64,000 bases of DNA from contig JAJFHD010000087.1 of NCBI GenBank assembly GCA_021775805.1, forward strand, positions 1 through 64,000, given 5' to 3'. Source of the DNA: Alphaproteobacteria bacterium (lineage in GTDB: Bacteria; Pseudomonadota; Alphaproteobacteria; Rhizobiales; JAJFHC01). Numbering within the stretch: position 1 is the first letter of the stretch; every line of letters begins with the position of its first letter. Under the pieces are notes generated by a model, which saw only the letters and a program-made list of their open reading frames with translations, did no database searches and was not told the origin of the DNA. Positions 8,681 through 15,876 of this stretch are shown in pieces. Made by a program: the position numbers and the translations under genes.

Positions 8681-9022
8681 TCAGGTACTCACGTTTACAA
8701 ATTGCTGCCCGGGTGCCCGGACCTTGTAGTTCACAACGCCGGGCGGTGTGCCGTCGGTCAGACCCGTAACAGGTTCAAGGCAAACCTTTCGTCCGTCAAC
8801 GCTGACAAAATCCGAATAGCCTTTCTTGACGGCCAGGGTCGTCAGACACGGTTTGATGGTTGGACCGATGTTCGGGCAACCAACGATCGGTTTGCCTACC
8901 GGGTCGGGCGACACCAGCACGGCTTTACCATCAATGGTCACGAACTGTTGTGACGCAACAATGCCGACAATGCCGACAACATGGTCGCAGGTCACAACGG
9001 CGGTTTGAGTCAGAGCAAGCAT
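8681..9022 (-). CDS. PAAR-like spike tip protein
   Basis: A 113-residue protein with the repeated short-strand pattern of PAAR-like tips: VTIDGKAVLV, GKPIVGCPNIG, IKPCLTTL, VSVDGRKVCLEPVTGLTDGTPPG and a final VRAPGQQFV. Its start overlaps the spike gene stop by one base (TAATG), and it precedes gp25, which fits the Afp10 position. In known systems the tip caps the VgrG spike, and effectors can be fused or bound to it. Here it is short, with no extra domain, so any cargo would have to be non-covalent or carried inside the tube. Confidence 0.8.
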   Translation of the reverse strand: MLALTQTAVVTCDHVVGIVGIVASQQFVTIDGKAVLVSPDPVGKPIVGCPNIGPTIKPCLTTLAVKKGYSDFVSVDGRKVCLEPVTGLTDGTPPGVVNYKVRAPGQQFVNVST

Positions 9023-10566
9023 TACGTCCTATCAAAATCGACCGAATCTGCCGCAATACGAATGCGTTTTCCGGGCGCCTCTATTGTCAAGTCGGTCTGC
9101 GAATGGAGGATGGTCTCACCGTGTTTTATGGCAAAGTAACTCCCCGCCGCGGTTTCGAGATGAATTTCGGATTTGGATACATCGATTCGGGCGCCGTCCT
9201 TCTGTACCAGGTGCAGACTGTCATCGGCGTCGTCCAGACAGATTTGCTGCCCCCCCGGTGTCCGCAGGAAATACTGCCGCACGTTGTTGCCGTCGACGCC
9301 CAGTTCGTCAGGGGCGCCGGTGCCGAACAGGCATCCCAGAACGATACCCTGGGATGGGTCTCCCGAAACCAGCAGGACCAGCACGTCATCGCCGACGTCA
9401 GGCAAGGCAATCAGGCCTTTGTTGTGGCCGGCTGCGGGCAGGACGACCTCGAGCCAGTCGGTTTCAATGTCGTCGTAGCAGGTCAGTTTGAGTTTCAGAC
9501 GTCCAAGCTTTTTGGGGTCGTCGACGCGCGTTACCTTGGCAACGGTCACCTCGGTATCGTGACGACGCGGTGTGATCTGAGGGACAAGAGAGTCGAACTC
9601 TGTCAGGAAACCGTTCCGTTCATCAATGGTATGCGTGACCGAAGACAGGACATAGGGTCCCCTTGTGGCGGGGTTGACACCCGACACTTCCAGGCCGCCG
9701 CCTACATGCAGATGGATGTTGCCGTCGGCAATCCCCCAGACGGTCATTTCGCGTGACACGCGATGGTCCAGCTCCGACTGTGCATGCGCCTGGGCCTGCT
9801 CAACACTCTGATAGGGTGTTCCGAACGAGCGAATCTTAAGATCAAGTCCGGCGGACGACATGCGGGGGCGCGCTGAACGAGGTTGGGAGGCGGTCGCGGT
9901 CAAGCCGGTTGCATCCCAGGGATTCCAGCCATTCGCCTCCACCGTCCGGCACGTGCGGTCCACATTCTGCTCGAACCGTACTTCAAGCAGAGAGTCCTCC
10001 AACGCCAGCTCCGCAATGGTTCCGTCGCCCTCCAGGGTCACGAACTTGAGAACCTTTCCTTCGAGGAAAAAATAGAGGCCGCTCCTGGCGGCGATCTCAC
10101 GGAGAAACTCAAAATCGTTCTGGCGTAGTTGCACCAGGTGATGCCAGAGAGGGCCCGTTCCGGAAAGGTCCACCGACAAACTGATTTCCTCGGCAATTGC
10201 CGTAACAACGTCACGGGTAGACTTGGATACGAAATCCCGGACGGACTGGCGTTGCCGCAGCTGTTGGGTGCGGTCGTAGGCTCTTATCCGGATCGAAGTC
10301 TGTCGCGCGGCGTCTCGTTCATAACTAACCGCCGTAATGTGGCCCTCGAACAACTGAACGCCGGGGCTGAAGACCGACACGGCGATAACCGATCCAGACT
10401 CAAGTGCGAGGGTGCTGTCCGGTGCCTGCAGAACAACTTCACACAGCGACGGCAATGACAGGCGATGTTGCACGCGCACGTCGCTGACGACACCAGGCAG
10501 GTCGCGTGGGCCTGATCCTGATTCGTAACGCAGACTGACGTGTGGAACTTCCTTAACAACTGCCAA
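9022..10566 (-). CDS. VgrG/gp27-gp5-like CIS spike protein
   Basis: A 514-residue spike. The first 320 or so residues match the phage late control D / VgrG N-terminal region (RIRAYDRTQQLRQRQSVR, DFEFLREIAARSGLYFFLEG). Residues about 345-420 form the gp5 OB-fold (VTRVDDPKKLGRLKLKL, PDVGDDVLVLLVSGDPSQGIVLG). A short beta-helix-like tail ends at VDFDRT, without an effector domain. The start is TTG at 10566, supported by GAGG 8 nt upstream. In a CIS this trimer sits at the centre of the baseplate (Afp8 role). The gene overlaps the PAAR-like gene by one base. Confidence 0.9.
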   Translation of the reverse strand: MAVVKEVPHVSLRYESGSGPRDLPGVVSDVRVQHRLSLPSLCEVVLQAPDSTLALESGSVIAVSVFSPGVQLFEGHITAVSYERDAARQTSIRIRAYDRTQQLRQRQSVRDFVSKSTRDVVTAIAEEISLSVDLSGTGPLWHHLVQLRQNDFEFLREIAARSGLYFFLEGKVLKFVTLEGDGTIAELALEDSLLEVRFEQNVDRTCRTVEANGWNPWDATGLTATASQPRSARPRMSSAGLDLKIRSFGTPYQSVEQAQAHAQSELDHRVSREMTVWGIADGNIHLHVGGGLEVSGVNPATRGPYVLSSVTHTIDERNGFLTEFDSLVPQITPRRHDTEVTVAKVTRVDDPKKLGRLKLKLTCYDDIETDWLEVVLPAAGHNKGLIALPDVGDDVLVLLVSGDPSQGIVLGCLFGTGAPDELGVDGNNVRQYFLRTPGGQQICLDDADDSLHLVQKDGARIDVSKSEIHLETAAGSYFAIKHGETILHSQTDLTIEAPGKRIRIAADSVDFDRT

Positions 10567-10575
10567 TAGTTCGCC

Positions 10576-11346
10576 TCAACTTTGTGGAAGTGGTGGAATT
10601 TCAATCAATACGCCCGGCGGCAGCGCCCCGGGATCTTCGATCGTGTTCGCCGCCGCAATTACCCGCCATAAGCTGGCATTGCCGTAATACCGCTCTGCAA
10701 GCTGGTCGAGGCGTTCAACAACTGCCGCGCCGTCCGCCTCACCCGTCTCCGCCGTACGATGGAGGATCGTTTCGTTCTGGGTGTTTTTCGGATTTTCCGC
10801 TTGGTGCGTTCTCGAACGTACGTGTCCCGCTCCTGATGCCGCAGCACCAGACATCAGCGACTGACGCTTCGACCTGTCGCCATCGTCGGGAAGCTCCAGA
10901 AGTTTCAACCGTAGCCACGACCGTCGGGGAATGCCCGTGGGTCCGAAATTTTCCAAACGTTCCGCGACCGATTTCACAACTCCCCGGATGTTCCAGGTCT
11001 TGCCCCAGACGAAACGCGTGACCGGTGGCCGTTTTCCCGCTGAGGGATCTCCGCGGGCATTTTCTGACAATTGCCAAATCGGACCTGTGAGCTCCCGGAC
11101 ATCGTTGGAAATAATCGACGACCCAGACGAGAGCGTTACATCGAACAGAAGATCGAGGTCGAGTTCGGTAAAGCCGCCGCCATTGAACAGAAGTGCATTG
11201 CCCGCGTTGCCGGTGCCCGACAAACCGTCTGCCGAGTAATCTGACAGTGTCAACCCGGCGTGGCGTTTGAGCACGAGGTTTTCAGGATTCAGCATACAGC
11301 GCAACTGTACGTTTGTGTCCTCGACCAGAAAGGCGACGCGCTCCAT
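10576..11346 (-). CDS. CIS tube-baseplate adaptor with LysM domain
   Basis: A 256-residue protein matching the CIS tube N-terminal family (Afp7-like). It begins VAFLVEDTNVQLRCMLNPENL, with a FTELDLDLLFD strand and an FVWGKTWNIRGVVKSV segment. The final 50 residues are a LysM module (LDQLAERYYGNASLWRVIAAANTI...LPPGVLIEIPPLP). In known systems it links the tube to the spike. RBS GAGAGG lies 7 nt before the ATG. The linker between the two parts (about 160-195) is hydrophilic and Ala/Gly-rich. Confidence 0.88.
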   Translation of the reverse strand: MERVAFLVEDTNVQLRCMLNPENLVLKRHAGLTLSDYSADGLSGTGNAGNALLFNGGGFTELDLDLLFDVTLSSGSSIISNDVRELTGPIWQLSENARGDPSAGKRPPVTRFVWGKTWNIRGVVKSVAERLENFGPTGIPRRSWLRLKLLELPDDGDRSKRQSLMSGAAASGAGHVRSRTHQAENPKNTQNETILHRTAETGEADGAAVVERLDQLAERYYGNASLWRVIAAANTIEDPGALPPGVLIEIPPLPQS

Positions 11347-11348
11347 GG

Positions 11349-12239
11349 CTAGCCTCTCTGCTCTTTTTCAAGTTTCTCGATCCAGTTCCGGGAACGCAGG
11401 TTGCCCATGCGGGCGCTGTCTGGCCGTTGCGGTGACGCGGGAAGTGACGGCCAGTAATTTGCGTGTGCGGGCCGGTGTTCCGAGATCTCCGGTTCGGTTT
11501 CACTGCGAGATGCGGGCTGGGCAAATACATTGGCCGGTCGCGGCGTCTCCCGGTCGGGCCGAACGCCGACACGCTGCGGTCTATCCTCCTCGGCAATCCA
11601 GGCGGGATCCTTTGGCGTGAGGTGTGCCTGGGTTGAAATGGGATTGTCGGGCTGTGCGGGAGGAGGGCCGTGTTCGTCGGCTGCTCGCGCCCCGATGCGT
11701 TTGGTTGCCGTGTGCCTGCCGTCCGCTGGCTCGAACCTCAACCGGAACGGATCTTGTGTCCTTGGCGCCTCAGGCGTTGCTTCTTCTGGTTGGGCTATTG
11801 AATCTGCAAGGCGTGGCCGGGCGGCCGGTGTGTTTGCCGTGGGACGTCCGGACGGTTTCAGAGGCGGTAAGTTTGTCTGTTCCGGTTTCGCTGGTGTCAA
11901 AACCGGCGGTTCTGCAACGGTTTCCTGAATGCCGCGCAAAGCTGCAGTTGTGTGTTCTGCCTTCTTTGGCCTTTGACGCGGCATATGATGTGGCATTCCC
12001 GCTGCAGGACCAACGGGTGTTTCTCCGGTGCGCGGACTCAGCAGTTCCGGTGCGCGCTCCGCAACCAATTCCAGCCAATGTGCCGGTGGCCCGCCGGCGC
12101 CGGCCCGGGGCGAATCGTCATGCCCGTCCTTTTCAACCGGCGCCACTAGGCGATCCAGTGCCCCGGCCAGGGTGCGAAGCATCCCTGCGAAATGCCGCAA
12201 CGCCGGTTGCCATAATGCTGTGCCGCCTGAATCAGGCAC
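11349..12239 (-). CDS. unknown Pro-rich protein between CIS tube and adaptor
   Basis: About 296 residues, family not recognised. The N-terminal 40 residues (LWQPALRHFAGMLRTLAGALDRLV) could be a helix. The rest is rich in Pro, Ala, Arg and Glu (PPAQPDNPISTQAHLTPKDP is typical) and is probably disordered. The frame is open up to 12335, but I prefer the GTG at 12239, which overlaps the tube stop (GTGCCTGA); ATG at 12182 is an alternative. The position corresponds to the small Afp6/DUF5908-like gene of other CIS loci, but this product is several times longer. It could act as a chaperone, adaptor or length-setting protein; nothing in the sequence decides this. Confidence 0.6.
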   Translation of the reverse strand: MPDSGGTALWQPALRHFAGMLRTLAGALDRLVAPVEKDGHDDSPRAGAGGPPAHWLELVAERAPELLSPRTGETPVGPAAGMPHHMPRQRPKKAEHTTAALRGIQETVAEPPVLTPAKPEQTNLPPLKPSGRPTANTPAARPRLADSIAQPEEATPEAPRTQDPFRLRFEPADGRHTATKRIGARAADEHGPPPAQPDNPISTQAHLTPKDPAWIAEEDRPQRVGVRPDRETPRPANVFAQPASRSETEPEISEHRPAHANYWPSLPASPQRPDSARMGNLRSRNWIEKLEKEQRG

Positions 12240-12657
12240 GCTCGATGCCTTCGCACGCAAAGCTGATTGTCTCAATTGCCGCTTCGTTCTTGAGTGCGTC
12301 CATCTGTGCGCCGCGCCATGTGGTCGGCCAGGCATCAGTGAGGTTCCACCGGGTCAGTTCCTTGCCGCTGGGCTCGACAAGGATGACGGACAGATGGCGG
12401 CGACTGACATTGCCGCTCACCGCCGTCATCAGCCAATCCCAGAGTTCGCGTGAAGCCGTCAGGCCCCATTTCAGCGTGACGTCGCCGTACGCGACGCGGC
12501 CGGCAAGTTTGCGAACAGCCGGCGCGCCACCGCCCTCGCGGTAGTTGATGGCTTCGACATCGATGCTCAGACCGCTTACCTCGGTAAAATATCCGACCGG
12601 ACCCTCGCCAAGATCGAGAACGAAGTTGTATGCGCGATATATATCATTCTGTGCCAT
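12232..12657 (-). CDS. CIS inner tube protein
   Basis: A 141-residue phage-tail-tube/gp19-like protein (Hcp-like fold): MAQNDIYRAYNFVLDLGEGPVGYFTEVSGLSIDVE at the start, the YREGGG turn, VTLKWGL, and a final ISFACEGIERA strand. Known members form the inner tube of hexameric rings. The start at 12657 is 4 nt after the sheath stop with a GGGAG upstream; the longer open frame runs back into the sheath gene. Only one tube gene is present, whereas AFP/PVC have two or three. Confidence 0.9.
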   Translation of the reverse strand: MAQNDIYRAYNFVLDLGEGPVGYFTEVSGLSIDVEAINYREGGGAPAVRKLAGRVAYGDVTLKWGLTASRELWDWLMTAVSGNVSRRHLSVILVEPSGKELTRWNLTDAWPTTWRGAQMDALKNEAAIETISFACEGIERA

Positions 12658-12661
12658 GATC

Positions 12662-13828
12662 TTAGCTGTCTCCCTTGCCGGATTCCGGTCGCCACATACC
12701 AAGTTTGAATACAATGAACTCCGCAGGTTTCACCGGCGCTATGCCGATCTCCGTTACCAACCGTCCGGCATCGATGACCTCCGGCGGATTCGTTTCATCG
12801 TCACATCTGACATAGAACGCCTGTTCGGGGGTTTCCCCGAGCAAGGCGCCTTCGCGCCACAGGACGGTCAGGAAGGCGCGAACGTTTCGTTCCACGCTTT
12901 TCCACAAGGTCATGTCGTTGGGTTCAAAAACCGTCCAGCGCGTGCCGTTTTCGATTGACTCCTTGACCATGTTGACGAGCCGCCGAACGTTGACGTAGCG
13001 CCATTCACTGGCTTCGTCCGCCAGTGTGCGGGCGCCCCAGATCCTGATGCCGGAATCGGGAAAAAACCGAATGATGTTGACGCCTACCCGGTTCAGCTCG
13101 CCCTGTTCCTCTCGTGTCACGAGACGCTTCAGGCCCAACGCCCCTCGAACCGAATCGTTGGCCGGCGCCTTGTGGACGCCGCGCGTGGCGTCGGTACGGG
13201 CATAAATGCCGGCGATGTGACCTGACGGTGGTGTCGCAACGGTCACCTTCGGATCTAACGGATCGCGCACCAGGATGTGGGGAAAGTAGAAAGCGCCATA
13301 GCCGCCGTCAGATGTTCTGGGACGCAAGCCCCGATCCTTTTTTGCGCCTCCGTCCTCGGAGACGGTGCCGACTTTCTTCAGCAATTCGATGTTATCTACG
13401 TCATCCTGGGCATCCAGGATCGCGACGCGGTCGCCCAGTTTTTCACAGTGCGACAGTACAGCGTCATAGGATGCCGGATCATGGCTCCCCGGAGCGCAGA
13501 CGATGGCGATTTCATCGAAGGCCTCAAGCTGGCTAAGGGCCTGCATCAGGTCGCCGTCGGCGCCCGTGTTCACAATAAAACATCGGCCACCGCCATTTTG
13601 GAAGAATCCGTGCACAGCGCGGGCGAGATCATTGCTGTCATTGTTCGCGGCCACAAAGTCGCCCACGAATTGTGACCAGTTGATGCATGTACGAGGCTCG
13701 TTCGTGTAGGCCTCAGCCTTGGGCGCCGCACCCAAAAATGCCACTGTACTTGTGCCAACCATACCTATCGGCTTTGGCCCGGTTGAGACTTCTTCGACGT
13801 AAACGCCGGGGGTCATGTAGTTTACCAT
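12662..13828 (-). CDS. CIS contractile sheath protein
   Basis: A 388-residue sheath protein. It starts MVNYMTPGVYVEEVSTGPKPI, the signature of phage-like and CIS sheaths. The C-terminal half has VNIIRFFPDSGIRIWGARTL, the YVNVRRLVNMVKESI helix, and the final IGIAPVKPAEFIVFKLGMW strand that hooks onto neighbours. The start at 13828 begins 1 nt after the cap-gene stop; ATG at 13816 is an alternative. Only one sheath gene exists, and it is shorter than many two-domain sheaths, so a small outer domain is likely. Confidence 0.93.
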   Translation of the reverse strand: MVNYMTPGVYVEEVSTGPKPIGMVGTSTVAFLGAAPKAEAYTNEPRTCINWSQFVGDFVAANNDSNDLARAVHGFFQNGGGRCFIVNTGADGDLMQALSQLEAFDEIAIVCAPGSHDPASYDAVLSHCEKLGDRVAILDAQDDVDNIELLKKVGTVSEDGGAKKDRGLRPRTSDGGYGAFYFPHILVRDPLDPKVTVATPPSGHIAGIYARTDATRGVHKAPANDSVRGALGLKRLVTREEQGELNRVGVNIIRFFPDSGIRIWGARTLADEASEWRYVNVRRLVNMVKESIENGTRWTVFEPNDMTLWKSVERNVRAFLTVLWREGALLGETPEQAFYVRCDDETNPPEVIDAGRLVTEIGIAPVKPAEFIVFKLGMWRPESGKGDS

Positions 13829-13829
13829 G

Positions 13830-14504
13830 TCACAGATCTTTCGGTTCAAATTCAACAATCAATGGTCGATCCAAGATCGATATCTCGACATCCTGTTCTT
13901 GTCCTTTCGCATGGATTCTCAGATGCTTTCTTTCCGGTTTCGATGACACACCGGGAAAGGTGAAATCACCATGGTCATCGGTCTTTGTCGATTGATTAAG
14001 TTCGGGCAGCGAGATGGTCGCGCGCGGGATAACCCGCTGCCCCGGACCAACGAGTTTTCCGTGCAACACAACAAGCGAACCCAAGACGACCTCGGGCTGC
14101 TGGGATACCGTCGGAAGTCCCGGCTGGGTATCTGCGATACTGAGCGGCGCTCTAAGGAAAAATCCCGGCTGCGGCAAAACACTGAAGGCGCGCCACACAT
14201 CGCTGCCGATTTCTTTGAACTCGGGATCAATTTCGGGGTGTTCCAGCGCGGCTACGGCTGCCTGGCCAAGAAGGGCATGGCTTTGCGTTACATCGCTGGC
14301 GGTCGCTGTTACGAGATAGCGCAGAAGCACTTGCAGTGGATGGCGGCGGCGGCTCTGAATGGGTTCGGTCGGCAGCAAGTCCAGCAGGTGCAGATTAAGT
14401 GCCTCAGGGCTGCCGTTCGTTGAGGGGGGCGCCAAGGCCACCCGTGTTCCGTTGGTCGCATCACTCAGCCAGTCGACAAGATACCGATCAACCGTTTCGA
14501 TCAT
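13830..14504 (-). CDS. CIS cap/terminator protein, Pvc16/DUF4255-type
   Basis: A 224-residue protein. The N-terminal 115 or so residues fit the Pvc16/DUF4255 domain (MIETVDRYLVDWL, LNLHLLDLLP, HPLQVLLRYLVTA, HALLGQAAVAALEHPEI), which closes the far end of CIS tubes. Residues about 145-205 look like a carboxypeptidase-regulatory/CNA-B-like sandwich (LVVLHGKLVGPGQ...TKTDDHGDFTFPGV). It is the first gene of the CIS operon, with GGGAG before the ATG, so the promoter should lie in the AT-rich 14510-14700 stretch. Confidence 0.85.
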   Translation of the reverse strand: MIETVDRYLVDWLSDATNGTRVALAPPSTNGSPEALNLHLLDLLPTEPIQSRRRHPLQVLLRYLVTATASDVTQSHALLGQAAVAALEHPEIDPEFKEIGSDVWRAFSVLPQPGFFLRAPLSIADTQPGLPTVSQQPEVVLGSLVVLHGKLVGPGQRVIPRATISLPELNQSTKTDDHGDFTFPGVSSKPERKHLRIHAKGQEQDVEISILDRPLIVEFEPKDL

Positions 14505-14891
14505 ATGAGCTCCCGAGGCAAATTGGAATCGCGCGGCTGCATCCAGTGCGGACGTTAGGGTGTCAAAGCTACGACTATTTCAAAACCTGATCAATATGAT
14601 TATTTCTTACGGTGTGGGATAAGTTTCGTCTTATTGTTTATTTAATTACTTAAAAAGTGAGATATTAAAACTTTAATACTAACGTTTTTTGGGGGTTTTA
14701 CTGAACGACATTTGATCTCGATCTGATACCCTTGTTCGGTTTGCCGGGAATCAGATTTTTCCGGCTCTGGGCTCGATGACCGGCGGGTGGCACGTTCGAC
14801 TGCTGCATGAAACCGGCGGTTCCCAAAGCATTCCGGAGTTTTCCCGTGCCTTCTGACAATGCGTCCTCTCGTTCGGAACACCAATTGCGAT
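14505..14891. other. intergenic region upstream of the CIS operon
   Basis: This 387-bp stretch has no convincing gene. Bases about 14575-14700 are clearly AT-rich against the surroundings and, read on the minus strand, are the natural place for the CIS promoter. I cannot point to a clear -35/-10 pair. An imperfect inverted repeat at about 14743-14764 (GCCGG...CCGGC) could end the RpiR transcript, but it lacks a convincing T-run. Confidence 0.5.
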
Positions 14892-15776
14892 TCAGCCCTG
14901 CCAGTATTCGCCCGAGCGGTGGTTCTCCTGTTCAACTTCAGCAATCCGGCGTTGGGCTTTTTGCCCGGAACGCTGGACAACCAGGCTGAGCAAAGCCTCG
15001 AGAAACAATACGGTCGACACTTCGGAAGCGAAGAAGTGAGGGCTTGCGGTCGGTGCGAAGACAACTTCGTTTGCGAAATCGGCTACGGGTGCACTGTAAC
15101 TGTCGACAATTGCAACAACGGCCGCGCCGCGGTCCTTTGCCTGTCTGGCGGCAGCTACCGCGGTTCGGGCATAGGGCTGCTGTGAAAGCACGAGCACGGC
15201 ATCGTCCCCGCCAATCTCAGGCAGGGCCATGGCCATGGAGCGATGGCTGCCCATGACCACATGCCAGTTCGCCAATGCCATCTGTGCGCTGTATCCGAGA
15301 TAGTCGATCAAGGCCGCGGAGCTGAGTGCTCCGATCAGCACTACAGTTCTCGCCCGAACAAGCGTTTCGACGATCCGTGCGAGACGGCTGTCGTCGATGG
15401 TCTCCACCAGACGATCGATGTTCTCCACACTTGCCGCTGCATGCCGCCTCAAGAAGGATGTGTCACTTGCGATGCCCGAGTGCTGCAAGGCGCTGGCCTT
15501 CTCGGCAAAACTCCGGCTGCGCATGCGGACTTCGTCCCGGCAAAGATTGCGCAGTTCTTCGAAGCCCTCAAAGTCCAGCGACCGTGCCAGTCGCGAAAAG
15601 GTTGCAGGCTTGATCAGGCTCTGCTTTGCGGTCTGCCGCAAGGATTGCATGGCCACAGTGTCCGAGTTGCTCAGAATGTAGTCAGCTGCCCGTTTGAGCT
15701 CCGGGCTGAGGTGCGCCAGCCGCTGGACGATCGCCTGTTGCAGTGCATCCGTTTGCGCCACCTGTGTTGTCCTCAT
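14892..15776 (-). CDS. RpiR/MurR-family regulator (HTH + SIS)
   Basis: A 294-residue regulator. Residues about 10-85 form the RpiR helix-turn-helix (LSPELKRAADYILSNSDTVAM, KPATFSRLARSLDFEGFEELR). Residues about 130-265 form a sugar-isomerase-like SIS domain (ARTVVLIGALSSAALIDYLGY, DDAVLVLSQQPYARTAVAA) that normally senses a small ligand. It is divergent from the flavoenzyme gene at 15877, with a palindrome between them, so it probably controls that gene and itself. Possible ligands are methylated glycines or amines, judging only from the neighbour. Confidence 0.88.
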   Translation of the reverse strand: MRTTQVAQTDALQQAIVQRLAHLSPELKRAADYILSNSDTVAMQSLRQTAKQSLIKPATFSRLARSLDFEGFEELRNLCRDEVRMRSRSFAEKASALQHSGIASDTSFLRRHAAASVENIDRLVETIDDSRLARIVETLVRARTVVLIGALSSAALIDYLGYSAQMALANWHVVMGSHRSMAMALPEIGGDDAVLVLSQQPYARTAVAAARQAKDRGAAVVAIVDSYSAPVADFANEVVFAPTASPHFFASEVSTVLFLEALLSLVVQRSGQKAQRRIAEVEQENHRSGEYWQG

Positions 15777-15789
15777 CGAGAATCCGTTG

Positions 15790-15807
15790 AAGATACATTT
15801 GTATCTT
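15790..15807. promoter_or_regulatory. palindrome between rpiR-like gene and flavoenzyme gene
   Basis: AAGATACA-TT-TGTATCTT, two perfect 8-bp arms, in the 100-bp divergent spacer. It starts 13 nt upstream of the RpiR-type start and lies just before a TTGACA (15811-15816) that could be a -35 element for the flavoenzyme gene. It is a likely operator for the RpiR-type regulator. Confidence 0.55.
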
Positions 15808-15876
15808 ATGTTGACATGTTAGTATCGTATGTTTCATTCTGAATCAAGAACGTCTTCGTTCGAGCGGAAGATCCAC

